Assembly: GCF_011378715.1 (NCBI RefSeq)
Contig: NZ_WTKU01000020.1
Coordinates: forward strand, 1 to 64,000
Origin: Psychromonas sp. SA13A
Lineage (GTDB): Bacteria; Pseudomonadota; Gammaproteobacteria; Enterobacterales; Psychromonadaceae
DNA: 64,000 bases
Reading direction: 5' to 3'
In this document: in pieces, positions 37,660-45,970 of the stretch
Numbering within the stretch: the stretch's first letter is position 1
Layout of the letters: each line of letters starts with the position of its first letter
The notes under the pieces: model-generated
What the model saw: the letters and a program-made list of their open reading frames with translations, nothing else
The model's database searches: none
What the model was told of the DNA's origin: nothing
Program-made: the position numbers and the translations under genes

Positions 37660-39567
37660 TTATGCGCTTGCTGAAGTCAGCTGTTTTGCTTTACGTGCAA
37701 TGCGCATTTTTTTCAATGTAACACAAACTAAGGCTGTCACGACGGTGCCCGTTGCCATACATATAATTGCCATCACTGGTTTGTTCATTGCGCCAAGTAA
37801 TACGACAACTGGCCCGCCATGAGCAACACTGTTGGTGATACCAAAGGAGAAGGCCATTACTGCGCCGACCATTGAGCCTAGTACGTTGGCAGGAATGACT
37901 GATAGAGGATCCTGCGCTGCAAAAGGGATTGCACCTTCAGAGATACCAACGAGACCCATCGCACCGGCTGCTTTACCCGCTTCTATTTCACTGTCTTCAA
38001 ATATTTCTAGTTTACGGCCAATCACGGTGGCTAGTGCCATACCCAGTGGAGCAATTGGAATAGCGACTGCCATTGCACCCATAAACTGAGTTTGGCCGCT
38101 TGCGATCATGCCCACGGAGAAGAGGAATGCCACTTTATTAAATGGTCCACCCATATCAAAGCCTGCCATGCCGCCTAATACAATGCCTAATAAAACGACA
38201 TTACCGGTACTCATTTCAGTGAGGACTGCGTTTAACCATTCCATTAAATTGGCAATAGGTGCACCAATAACAAAAATAAATAACGAAGCGATAAAGACGG
38301 TACCTAAAATGGGTGCGATCATAATCGGTACAAGTGGCGCAACCATTTTGTGGTACTCACGCGTTGCAATAAAGCGTACAAAGTAACCCACTAATAGGCC
38401 TGCGACAATGGCTCCGATGAACCCAGTTCCTGCAGAAGCATCATAAAACGAACCATTGTTAGCAATCCAACCACCAATGAACCCTGGAGCAAGCGCTGCG
38501 CGATCACCAATGGCATAGGCAATGTAACCGGCCAGAATAGGGATCATAAGAGTAAAGGCAACGACACCTACATTAAGTACTTGATTCCATAAACTGCCTT
38601 CAGGAATTTGCATGCCATTAGCTGTTGGCTCTCCCCCCAAAGCAAGCGACAGTGCAATCATTAAACCGCCGGTGACTACAAATGGGATCATATGCGATAC
38701 ACCATTCATTAAATAACGATAAAGGTTAGATCTACCTGAAGTTGCAGAGGAATTGTTTTGTGATGAGTTTTTTGAGTCAGCTTGGTAAGCAGGTGCATCC
38801 AATGCTTGTTGAATAACTGCTTTACCATTACTAATCGGCGCTTTTACTGGAGTTTGAATGAGCTTTTTACCATCAAAGCGAGTCATATCAACCTGCTTAT
38901 CACTACTTACAACAATCGCCACAGCGCGTTCAATTTCTTCTGCTGTCGGTGCGTTTTTTACGCCAATAGAACCATTGGTCTCTACTTTAATTTCGTACCC
39001 CATTTGTGCCGCTGCTTTTTCTAATGCTTCCGCTGCTAAATAGGTGTGAGCAATGCCAGTTGGGCAACCCGTTACACCAATAATGAAGCCTTTATCCAAG
39101 GCGACTTTATCGGTTATTTCTTTTTTCTCTAATAATAAAGCAAGTGCCTGTTTAGTTGATGTCGCTTTATGCATTGCATCAATAAACCCATCTTCAATTA
39201 ATTTAGAGGAGAGTTCTGCTAACACTTCTATGTGATGATCAAAACCACCATCGGGAGAAGCTATCATGAAAAATAGTGTTGAATTTTTACCATCTTCAGC
39301 ACCGTATTCAATACCCGATTTACTAATACCAATGGCTACAGCTGGTTCAATGACTGCCGAGCTTTTAGCATGAGGTATCGCAACACCTTCTTCAAAACCA
39401 GTATTATCGATAGCTTCACGCGCATAGACATCTTTTAAAAAGCTATCTCGGTCGCTCAGTTTGCCTTGTTTGGCTAATAGCTCGACCATCTCATTTAGTA
39501 CTTCATCTTTAGTTGTGGCTTTAAGATTTAAGCATATCAACTTTTCATTAATCATTTGAGTAATCAT
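37660..39567 (-). CDS. Fructose-type PTS permease EIIABC
   Basis: Sugar-phosphorylating permease of 635 residues. EIIA (about residues 1-150) has its phospho-His66 in GVAIPHAKSS. EIIB (about residues 160-260) has its phospho-Cys168 in GVTGCPTGIAHT. EIIC (about residues 285-625) is a multi-span channel with GGLMIALSLALGG and AHGGPVVVLLGA. A strong AGGAGG-type site precedes the ATG. The sugar is probably fructose or mannose. Related V. cholerae loci have the same order of permease, divergent AraC gene and separate IIA and IIB, as I recall. No fruK, fruB or manA is here, so the sugar is not settled. Confidence 0.92.
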   Translation of the reverse strand: MITQMINEKLICLNLKATTKDEVLNEMVELLAKQGKLSDRDSFLKDVYAREAIDNTGFEEGVAIPHAKSSAVIEPAVAIGISKSGIEYGAEDGKNSTLFFMIASPDGGFDHHIEVLAELSSKLIEDGFIDAMHKATSTKQALALLLEKKEITDKVALDKGFIIGVTGCPTGIAHTYLAAEALEKAAAQMGYEIKVETNGSIGVKNAPTAEEIERAVAIVVSSDKQVDMTRFDGKKLIQTPVKAPISNGKAVIQQALDAPAYQADSKNSSQNNSSATSGRSNLYRYLMNGVSHMIPFVVTGGLMIALSLALGGEPTANGMQIPEGSLWNQVLNVGVVAFTLMIPILAGYIAYAIGDRAALAPGFIGGWIANNGSFYDASAGTGFIGAIVAGLLVGYFVRFIATREYHKMVAPLVPIMIAPILGTVFIASLFIFVIGAPIANLMEWLNAVLTEMSTGNVVLLGIVLGGMAGFDMGGPFNKVAFLFSVGMIASGQTQFMGAMAVAIPIAPLGMALATVIGRKLEIFEDSEIEAGKAAGAMGLVGISEGAIPFAAQDPLSVIPANVLGSMVGAVMAFSFGITNSVAHGGPVVVLLGAMNKPVMAIICMATGTVVTALVCVTLKKMRIARKAKQLTSASA

Positions 39568-39619
39568 GACTGCACCTCCTCTGTGTAAAATATTGTTTTA
39601 GTTTATGGAGGCAATTGTT

Positions 39620-39687
39620 GGATATTTTACGGATAAAAAATAGTGTACAGTCAATCCATTTACTGGATTATTGTACCCTAAATATCC
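39620..39687. promoter_or_regulatory. Nested palindrome between the PTS gene and the AraC gene
   Basis: Three nested inverse repeats share nearly one centre: AATCCA/TGGATT (39653-39658 and 39664-39669), GTACA/TGTAC (39645-39649 and 39672-39676), and GGATATTT/AAATATCC (39620-39627 and 39680-39687). The region lies midway between the divergent promoters and is the likely operator for the AraC-type activator. Confidence 0.6.
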
Positions 39688-39797
39688 CTTTGTGAAGTGG
39701 GTCACTAGGTTAATCTATGTGCAACAAATACTAGGGGTTATTATATTGATATTGCACCTAAATTTATTTCCATTGACGATAAAAGTGAATAATAACC

Positions 39798-40664
39798 ATG
39801 AGCCAAGTATTTATTAATGTATTAGAAGGTGTGTTGTCTGAAATAGATCAGTTTAATCGTGTGTGGTTTGCCAGTGATCATTCAACGCCTCCTTCATTTA
39901 GTTATCAGGTTAATTTTCCGCGTATGGAATTTGTTATCACTGGTGAGTACATTAATAAAATTGAAGATCCTGAATTTGGCTTGACTGAGGTGAAGATATT
40001 ACCTGGAGATATTTTATATATTCCACCTAATAGTTGGAATAAACCTGAGTGGAATAGCGACTGTAGTGTGCTTAGTTTATTATTTGGTAAGCGTCAGTTA
40101 GGATTTAGTTTGGTGCAAAAGCGCAAAGGGGAAGAGGCCTTTTTTGATGTGCAAAAATATAGCCTGCAAACTCGTACAGGCCATGCCTTGGATCATATTT
40201 TAAATGCGTTAAATACCTTAGCAAAAGAGAAAATTCAGCATCCAACGGGTGGGCATTTATTGATGGCCCTTATGACCTATTGTCATGGTATGTTGCTATC
40301 CCCTGAGAGCGCTAATCAAGGACGCAGTGAAGATTTGTATCAGGGAGTCTGCATTTATATTCAAGAAAATTTTCATCGCCATATTAGTCGCGATAATATC
40401 GCTCATCATTTTAATGTTAGCCCCAATCATCTATCGCGTTTATTTCGTCAACAAGGGCACATGCGCTTGGCTGATTACATTACATGGGTACGTTTAGAGC
40501 GTGCTAAATTTATGTTAACACGCTATTCCTTTCGACTTAGTGAAGTTGCATTACGTTGCGGGTTTAATGATGTTAACTATTTCTATCGTGTATTTAAAAG
40601 TAAATTAGGGCGTACACCGAGTGAATTTAGGGCGATCTACAGTGATCAACAACGGCCCTCTTAA
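39798..40664 (+). CDS. AraC-family transcriptional regulator of the PTS locus
   Basis: Protein of 288 residues. The N-terminal part (about residues 1-150) is a cupin-like sensor domain with YIPPNSWNKPEW at about residues 74-85. The two AraC helix-turn-helix units lie at about residues 200-285: RDNIAHHFNVSPNHLSRLFR, then RLSEVALRCGFNDVNYFYRV. It is divergent from the PTS permease gene, and the genes for separate PTS IIA and IIB proteins lie just downstream on the other strand. I infer that it activates the PTS genes in response to the sugar or its phosphate. Confidence 0.9.
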   Translation: MSQVFINVLEGVLSEIDQFNRVWFASDHSTPPSFSYQVNFPRMEFVITGEYINKIEDPEFGLTEVKILPGDILYIPPNSWNKPEWNSDCSVLSLLFGKRQLGFSLVQKRKGEEAFFDVQKYSLQTRTGHALDHILNALNTLAKEKIQHPTGGHLLMALMTYCHGMLLSPESANQGRSEDLYQGVCIYIQENFHRHISRDNIAHHFNVSPNHLSRLFRQQGHMRLADYITWVRLERAKFMLTRYSFRLSEVALRCGFNDVNYFYRVFKSKLGRTPSEFRAIYSDQQRPS

Positions 40665-40699
40665 TTCGGGTTACTGCTAGGTGAAATAACGTCAGAGGG

Positions 40700-41530
40700 T
40701 TATCGATATTGTTCGGTAGACTGCTCAGTAGGTTGCATGAAACAAGTTAAAATAGCTTGTAATTGATGACCCATGTAATGATAAGTAATAAACTGTTTTT
40801 TATCAGCATTGAGTAAGTTAACTGCTAAATGCCGTACCGCTAAAATAGCCTCTTTAGTGCAAGGTTTGGGTAATAGCAGCGCTACGATATGAGTCACTCC
40901 ACCATGTGCTGACTGCCAGTCAATGGCTGTTTTGGAGGTTAAACAAATCATCATCGGTTGATCGATATATTCACTCACTATATGCGGTAGGGCAATGCCT
41001 CCTGCCATATCAGTTGAGGATAGTTGTTCTCTTTGTATGAGTTGTAACTCTATTTTTTTATAGTGTTTGATGGAAGCCATTTTAGCGATTAGTTTAAGGA
41101 TGCGTGCTTTATCGACTATGGTGGCATCTTTAGCAAAGGGCATAACGTGGTAACGGTGTTTGGCGCTCATTTTATTGGGGACTGAGAAGTGATGAAACTG
41201 AAAGTTATCATGGCGCATTGGCGAGCTTGAATGGAGCGTTGCCGTGTATGTATCTGCCACCAATATACAGTATTGTTGTAAATATAACTTGAGTGCGTCA
41301 ACCTGAGTTTGTAGATTCTCCCCAATAAGAAAAATTTGGCATAGTTCAAAGGGCTTAAAAGCGAGGCTAAGTGCTGCCAACTGGTGTTGTACATTAACTC
41401 GCTGTAACGTATCTATTTTGATTAATTCAGCAGCGCCTTGTATGTCACGTAAGCGATGGTTAATACCCTTAATTAACCAAGCTGTGAGTCCACTTTCCCC
41501 TAAATACAGAGTAATACGTATTGTTGACAT
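40700..41530 (-). CDS. PTS EIIA protein with degenerate HPr-like N-terminus
   Basis: Protein of 276 residues from the ATG at 41530. The C-terminal part (about residues 130-270) is a fructose/mannitol-type EIIA with the phospho-His183 in MAGGIALPHIV. The N-terminal 85 residues look like HPr. GESGLTAWLIKGINHRL corresponds to the HPr active-site stretch (usually GLHARPA), and VNVQHQLAALSLAFKP to its Ser46 region. The phosphorylatable His is Thr16 here, and the Arg and Pro are also lost. The short linker is rich in His and Ser. It follows the IIB gene by 5 nt. The EIIA call is firm and the HPr reading is by eye. Confidence 0.72.
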   Translation of the reverse strand: MSTIRITLYLGESGLTAWLIKGINHRLRDIQGAAELIKIDTLQRVNVQHQLAALSLAFKPFELCQIFLIGENLQTQVDALKLYLQQYCILVADTYTATLHSSSPMRHDNFQFHHFSVPNKMSAKHRYHVMPFAKDATIVDKARILKLIAKMASIKHYKKIELQLIQREQLSSTDMAGGIALPHIVSEYIDQPMMICLTSKTAIDWQSAHGGVTHIVALLLPKPCTKEAILAVRHLAVNLLNADKKQFITYHYMGHQLQAILTCFMQPTEQSTEQYR

Positions 41531-41535
41531 GATGA

Positions 41536-41844
41536 TTAACTGATTTGCTTGATACAATCTTGAATGACTTTATTTGGGTCAGTTAAGACTTCAACTATTG
41601 TTGTGTTAATTACTTGATATTGTTGGAAGCGTTCAGCATTTTCAATGTTGATATCGGACGCAATCAGTATCAGATCTGCTTGGTGAATATCTTGATGGGT
41701 TAATTGATTTTCAATACCCATTGCTCCTTGGGTTTCGACTTGTATTTGGATACCAAAACTGGCTGCAGATTTGATTAAAGCTTCTGCCGCCATATAAGTA
41801 TGTGCAATGCCTGTTGGGCATGCCGTAACCGCCACCATTCTCAT
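41536..41844 (-). CDS. PTS fructose-type EIIB component
   Basis: A free-standing EIIB of 102 residues. The phospho-Cys is residue 9 in TACPTGIAHTYMAAEAL, the exact signature of the fructose EIIB domain. It is closely related to the EIIB part of the EIIABC permease encoded 2 kb away, so a duplicated IIB is likely. No EIIC gene is adjacent, so it would have to serve the EIIABC channel or one elsewhere. Confidence 0.9.
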   Translation of the reverse strand: MRMVAVTACPTGIAHTYMAAEALIKSAASFGIQIQVETQGAMGIENQLTHQDIHQADLILIASDINIENAERFQQYQVINTTIVEVLTDPNKVIQDCIKQIS

Positions 41845-41943
41845 CTTATTTTCCTGAATTGATTTTATTAAGGTTTACTGATTTTTTGAAAAAAACATTA
41901 ACTGGGAGCTTAAGGCTTGAGAGGTGTTTATTCAATCATGTAG

Positions 41944-41974
41944 AGGTCTAGTTATGAAGAACATCACTAGACCT
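41944..41974 (-). terminator. Hairpin after the small 80-residue membrane protein gene
   Basis: A 9-bp stem (41944-41952 with 41966-41974) with an inner ATG/CAT pairing. No T-run follows, so terminator function is only probable. Confidence 0.5.
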
Positions 41975-41989
41975 TATAAATCATTACTA

Positions 41990-42232
41990 TTAAAGCTGCT
42001 CAATGCATTGTGGAATGCTAACCCCTTTTAAAAAACATTGTTTTATTTGCTGCTCTTGTTGTTCAGATAAAATAATAGGTGGTTGATGAGGGCGCTCTGA
42101 TTTGACTCGTGAACCATGACCAGCAAGGTGTCGAATGACACGGCGGCGATATATCGCTAAGCGATTATATTGCACAATGAAACCTGATATAGCAAAGATA
42201 AAACACCCGCAAATAATATAAAAAATTAGCAT
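41990..42232 (-). CDS. Small single-span membrane protein, unknown
   Basis: Protein of 80 residues with one N-terminal membrane helix (about residues 2-20, FYIICGCFIFAISGFIV) and a basic cytoplasmic part (YRRRVIRHLAGHGSR). A short acidic and Gln-rich helix ends it. No family recognised. The start is well supported by AGGAGG 5 nt upstream. A hairpin follows the stop. Confidence 0.7.
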   Translation of the reverse strand: MLIFYIICGCFIFAISGFIVQYNRLAIYRRRVIRHLAGHGSRVKSERPHQPPIILSEQQEQQIKQCFLKGVSIPQCIEQL

Positions 42233-42574
42233 GTTGTCCTCCTGTTTTACCGTTCTATCAATTTTATCGTTATGTCATTATATTGTCACCATCAGTCTAC
42301 TTTGCTTTGTTGCACATTGACAAATTAATCGTATAGATAATAAAAATACGTTACTTAGTAAGCTCCTAAATAATACCCTAAACAATACCGTTGACTTAGT
42401 TCGCAATTACAATATTTAATAGCAAGGCATAACCTGTAAAATATGTTATATATCATTTATCTATAGTGCTGTTTAACACTGTTTATTATTACCACCTTTG
42501 CAGTTATGAAAACTTATTTCAATGGGCTTTTTCAAGCCAAATTATTACATTAAAGCTTACTTAAAGGACCTGCT
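42233..42574. other. 342-bp divergent region upstream of the DMT exporter gene
   Basis: No gene seen. A possible promoter is TTGACT at 42390-42395 with a TATTTA 16 nt further on. GGCTT-TTTC-AAGCC near 42524-42538 would form a small hairpin in the leader of the exporter mRNA. Confidence 0.4.
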
Positions 42575-43456
42575 ATGCCTGTCGCGAGTGTTTTACGATT
42601 AATTTTATTAGCCTCTATTTGGGGCGGCTCATTTTTGTTTATGCGCCTGACTGCAAATAGTTTAGGTCCTGCGATGTTAGTTGAAGGAAGAGTATTAGCG
42701 GCGGCATTATTTTTGTTGTTAATGAGCCTCTATCTTGGTCGAAAATTACAGTTTATTTCTTATATTAAACATTTTTTTATTATTGGTGCCTTTAATAGTG
42801 CCTTCCCTTTTCTAATGTTTGCTTATGCAGCACAAACTTTAAATGCATCGACACTTGCGATTATTAACTCAACAGCACCATTATTTGGTGCTGTGATAGC
42901 AAGTTTGTGGCAAAGAGAACGTTTACCGTTAAAAGCAGGCCTAGGTTTGTTAGTGGGTATGTTAGGAGTCTCGGTATTGGTTGGGCAGCAAGCAATGGCA
43001 CTTGGTGAACAGGGATTACTGGCTATCGCGGCCTGTTTGCTGGCCGCTTTAATGTATGGGTTTTCTGCAAATTATACTAAGGTTGCACCTGCGGTAGCGC
43101 CATTTGAAAATGCACATGGCAGCATGTGGGCATCCGTGATTATTGTTTTACCATTGCTTCCTTTTATACCTATTAGAGATCCTATTACTTTACCTATTAG
43201 TCTTTCGGTATTAGTGCTTGGTGTTATCTGCACAGGTATTGCGTATTTATTATATTTTAAATTAGTGAAAGACGATGGTCCTGCATCGGCATTATCGGTG
43301 ACTTTTTTAGTGCCGCTGTTTGGTATTTTATGGGGGCGTTTATTCTTAGGGGAAGCGATTGGGTTGAATACGTTATTAGGTGCAATATTAGTGATCACAG
43401 GTACCGTGTTAGTGACAGGATTTTCATTTAAGAAGGCGTTACGCAAGGCTCATTAG
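42575..43456 (+). CDS. EamA/DMT family exporter
   Basis: Protein of 293 residues with ten hydrophobic segments in two EamA repeats. The first opens with LRLILLASIWGGSFLFMR and the second contains AACLLAALMYGFSANYTKVA at about residues 150-169. Members export amino acids, metabolites or drugs, and the substrate is not visible. AAAGGA precedes the start. A perfect 12-bp hairpin follows the stop, and the hydratase-like gene converges on it. Confidence 0.9.
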   Translation: MPVASVLRLILLASIWGGSFLFMRLTANSLGPAMLVEGRVLAAALFLLLMSLYLGRKLQFISYIKHFFIIGAFNSAFPFLMFAYAAQTLNASTLAIINSTAPLFGAVIASLWQRERLPLKAGLGLLVGMLGVSVLVGQQAMALGEQGLLAIAACLLAALMYGFSANYTKVAPAVAPFENAHGSMWASVIIVLPLLPFIPIRDPITLPISLSVLVLGVICTGIAYLLYFKLVKDDGPASALSVTFLVPLFGILWGRLFLGEAIGLNTLLGAILVITGTVLVTGFSFKKALRKAH

Positions 43457-43463
43457 CAGTATT

Positions 43464-43497
43464 AATGGAGTACTTACAAAGGTTCAAGTACTCCATT
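43464..43497. terminator. Strong hairpin between convergent genes
   Basis: A perfect 12-bp stem (43464-43475 with 43486-43497) with a 10-nt loop lies between the DMT exporter and hydratase genes. T-runs are weak on both sides. Confidence 0.65.
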
Positions 43498-43520
43498 GCT
43501 ATAATTTAAATAGCTATAAT

Positions 43521-44324
43521 CTAAATTGCTTTAAAGCTTACTTGGTATTTACCTAGATCTTGATATTTAATTTCTGTTGTATCAATAGGTACTTCTATCG
43601 CACCGGCATAAGAACCAGTAATGATAGCTTGTCCTTTTTTGAAGCTGACACCTCTATCTCGCATGAAATTAATTAACCAATAAACTGGTTTATGTGCAGA
43701 CAGGTTAGGGTGCTTACCATCGTAATTTTTTGTTTCAGGTTGTCCAGTGGCTGCAATTGTAGTGATATCAATATTGATTTCAGAGGCTTGATAAGCTTGT
43801 TCTTTACTGATCTCAGGTCCAATAAATATACCTTGGTTAAGTAGGCAATCGGCTAAATTATCAAAGAAAACAAGGTCATCATTAGGGCTGTAACGGCGTT
43901 GTAATAACTCAAGTGCCATATGGCAAGATACAATGGCATCATCGATTTCTTGTTCAGTATAAGCTTGATCTCGAGCAGGTAAGTCTTGACCTAGGATAAA
44001 TGCTATTTCAGGCTCAATTAAAGTGTTGCCTGGTTGTGTTGGTTGTACTAAACACTCTGCGCCTTGTTGTACAGTACCTTCTAATACAGGTGCAACCACC
44101 ATTTGCTCAGGGTTTAATGGCACTAAACATTTCCACCCCTCTATTTTAGATCCATTTTCTTTAACCGTTGCCATTTGTATTGCGAGTGCATCATCTAGGT
44201 TAGTTGGACGACAATCAGCGTTTAACATTTCACCTCTGTGATTATTTTTACGTCTTGCTAATAGTTCCTGTGCAGCTTTGATACAAGCTTGATTGCTTAA
44301 TGTTTGATTATTGTTGTCAGTCAT
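43521..44324 (-). CDS. 2-keto-4-pentenoate hydratase family protein
   Basis: Protein of 267 residues of the MhpD/fumarylacetoacetate hydrolase-like fold. The metal-binding region IEPEIAFILGQDLP at about residues 103-116 and the C-terminal VSFKKGQAIITGSYAGAIEV at about residues 227-246 are typical. Enzymes of this family hydrate 2-hydroxypenta-2,4-dienoate or decarboxylate oxalocrotonate in aromatic meta-cleavage. No other meta-cleavage genes are here, so the true substrate is open. Confidence 0.85.
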   Translation of the reverse strand: MTDNNNQTLSNQACIKAAQELLARRKNNHRGEMLNADCRPTNLDDALAIQMATVKENGSKIEGWKCLVPLNPEQMVVAPVLEGTVQQGAECLVQPTQPGNTLIEPEIAFILGQDLPARDQAYTEQEIDDAIVSCHMALELLQRRYSPNDDLVFFDNLADCLLNQGIFIGPEISKEQAYQASEINIDITTIAATGQPETKNYDGKHPNLSAHKPVYWLINFMRDRGVSFKKGQAIITGSYAGAIEVPIDTTEIKYQDLGKYQVSFKAI

Positions 44325-44859
44325 CTTCAGTCTCTTGTTAGTTACGGCTGTTGCCAGATTAAAAGGAGTTACTCTTCAATAATATTAACGTAAATTTATT
44401 GAAAAGTTAGTATTTGTATTATTATATGCTCGCTGTGTCACTTTACATGGAAAATATTCCAATGCGTAAGGTGTCGCCTGATGATGAATCTATCAGATCA
44501 CAGAGATAGCTTTTAATTTTATTCAATATATTTTGGCGAACAGATTGTGATTTAATGTTTGTAACAGATTAATGAAGCCACTTCATATGACTTTAATTTG
44601 AAATTAAAGGGGTGAAGTTAATACTTTGGAGTTTAAGCTTTGAAGTTAAAAGTGGAAAAGTAGCGGTGTGTTTTTATTTGTATCTGCAGCTTATATAAAA
44701 CGCTTAACATTTTTTATCAGGATAGGTTCAACATTGAAGTGCATAAAGACTATTCGCCTACCTTATTATCAAGGATCTAGCAGAATAGTCTTTTAGAAAT
44801 GCATTTTAATTGTAGTTAGTATGTCGAAGCATGAATGCTGTGCCTTTAATGGCATGGCT
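44325..44859. other. 535-bp intergenic region between the hydratase gene and exbD
   Basis: The longest non-coding stretch in the window. I find no supported gene, only a 20-codon frame at 44447 without a ribosome site. It has a Y-shaped inverted repeat at 44745-44794. The promoter of the hydratase gene should lie near its left end. Confidence 0.5.
44745..44794. terminator. Long hairpin downstream of the tonB operon
   Basis: Outer arms AAAGACTATTC (44745-44755) and GAATAGTCTTT (44783-44793) enclose an inner CCTT/AAGG stem. As run on is a Ts on the right and As on the left. It is 66 nt beyond the exbD stop in the leftward direction and could end that transcript, or belong to an unannotated small RNA. 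Confidence 0.5.
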
Positions 44860-45285
44860 TTAATTTTTCGACGACTCTTCTTCGATTAATATTTGCGTTG
44901 CTTGAATATTATGCTGTTGTAAAAAGCCTAATAACTGCACCATATACTGCACATCAGCCGTTTTATCCGCTGCAATAACCCATTGTGTTGCAGGTTTTTC
45001 CTTCGTGATTTTAATTAACTTTTGTTGGAACGTTGGCCAATCTGCTTGTGCTACCCCATCAATCGCCCAGTGTGGTGCTTGATGAAGTAAATTAATGGTA
45101 ACCGCCTTATCATCAACCACTTGGCTAGCACTGCTATCTGTAGTTGGTAAGTCAACTTCTAATGACTGCAATTTAATATTTGCTGAGAGCATTAAAAATA
45201 CCATCACAATAAAAATAATATCGAGTAATGGAGTGAGATCAACTTGAAATGATTGTTGATCATTGGCTCGTTGACTTCTAATCAC
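44860..45285 (-). CDS. exbD: Energy transducer subunit ExbD
   Basis: Part of the inner-membrane motor that powers TonB. The 141-residue protein has one N-terminal membrane helix with the essential Asp in DLTPLLDIIFIVMVFLML at about residues 16-33, and a periplasmic domain ending in a VQLLGFLQQHNI block. The start overlaps the exbB stop (ATGA), so the two are coupled. It is the last gene of tonB-exbB-exbD. Confidence 0.93.
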   Translation of the reverse strand: MIRSQRANDQQSFQVDLTPLLDIIFIVMVFLMLSANIKLQSLEVDLPTTDSSASQVVDDKAVTINLLHQAPHWAIDGVAQADWPTFQQKLIKITKEKPATQWVIAADKTADVQYMVQLLGFLQQHNIQATQILIEEESSKN

Positions 45286-45968
45286 GAGTTAACTTCCTGC
45301 GTTGTTGCGATAGTTGTTTTTGCAGTACGTTTTTGCTCAGGAAAACTAACGCCTTGTAACCAAAGGTTACAAAAATTGAGTGTAAATTCTAAACGATAAG
45401 TTACTTTATTTGCCCATAACCCTAATAGCTGCGCGCCACAAATAGCAGGTAACGCAATTAATAAACCCGCGGCTGTGGTGCGCATTGCAATGCCTAATCC
45501 ATCAGCCAAATCATTGGGAGTGACTGAGCCTGTGGTTAAAGCTATGGCTTTAAACATCTCAATTAAACCTAATACGGTACCTAATAAACCCAGTAATGGG
45601 CTGATCACGCCAATCAAGGCTAATAGCTTTAATCCGCTGTGTAACTCTTGACGCTTATCTTGTACCCAAATGCTGGCAGTATCTTCACGCAATTGTTGGC
45701 TAAAGTGTTGATGCGCAAAAAGCATTGCGATACCACGTTTAGCAAGATTTTTTTCTGTTTTTAGTTGCACGCTAAGCGATTGTAATTGCTCGCTTTGCTT
45801 TGGGTCATGGCCTTTCAATAATTGTGTTATTTCTTTTTTGCTTAATGAACCAAAGCTTAATAATTTTAATAATCGTTCACTTATGATCATTAACGTTAAA
45901 ATCGAGCAAATTAATAATGGCCAAGTCATTAAACCAAGTTGTTGTTGTATTAAATTAAATAAAGTCAT
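45282..45968 (-). CDS. exbB: Energy transducer subunit ExbB
   Basis: MotA/TolQ/ExbB-family proton channel protein of 228 residues. Three membrane segments are at about residues 15-35, 112-135 and 155-180. The conserved block LIGVISPLLGLLGTVLGLIE is at about residues 117-136, and ADGLGIAMRTTAAGLL near residue 155 is the other signature. It starts 2 nt after the tonB stop. This is the short V. cholerae-type ExbB1 arrangement, where tonB comes first. Confidence 0.93.
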   Translation of the reverse strand: MTLFNLIQQQLGLMTWPLLICSILTLMIISERLLKLLSFGSLSKKEITQLLKGHDPKQSEQLQSLSVQLKTEKNLAKRGIAMLFAHQHFSQQLREDTASIWVQDKRQELHSGLKLLALIGVISPLLGLLGTVLGLIEMFKAIALTTGSVTPNDLADGLGIAMRTTAAGLLIALPAICGAQLLGLWANKVTYRLEFTLNFCNLWLQGVSFPEQKRTAKTTIATTQEVNS

Positions 45969-45970
45969 GA

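Noticed and set aside
44447-44509. A 20-codon frame in the 535-bp gap
   Set aside because: No ribosome site and no sign of conservation.
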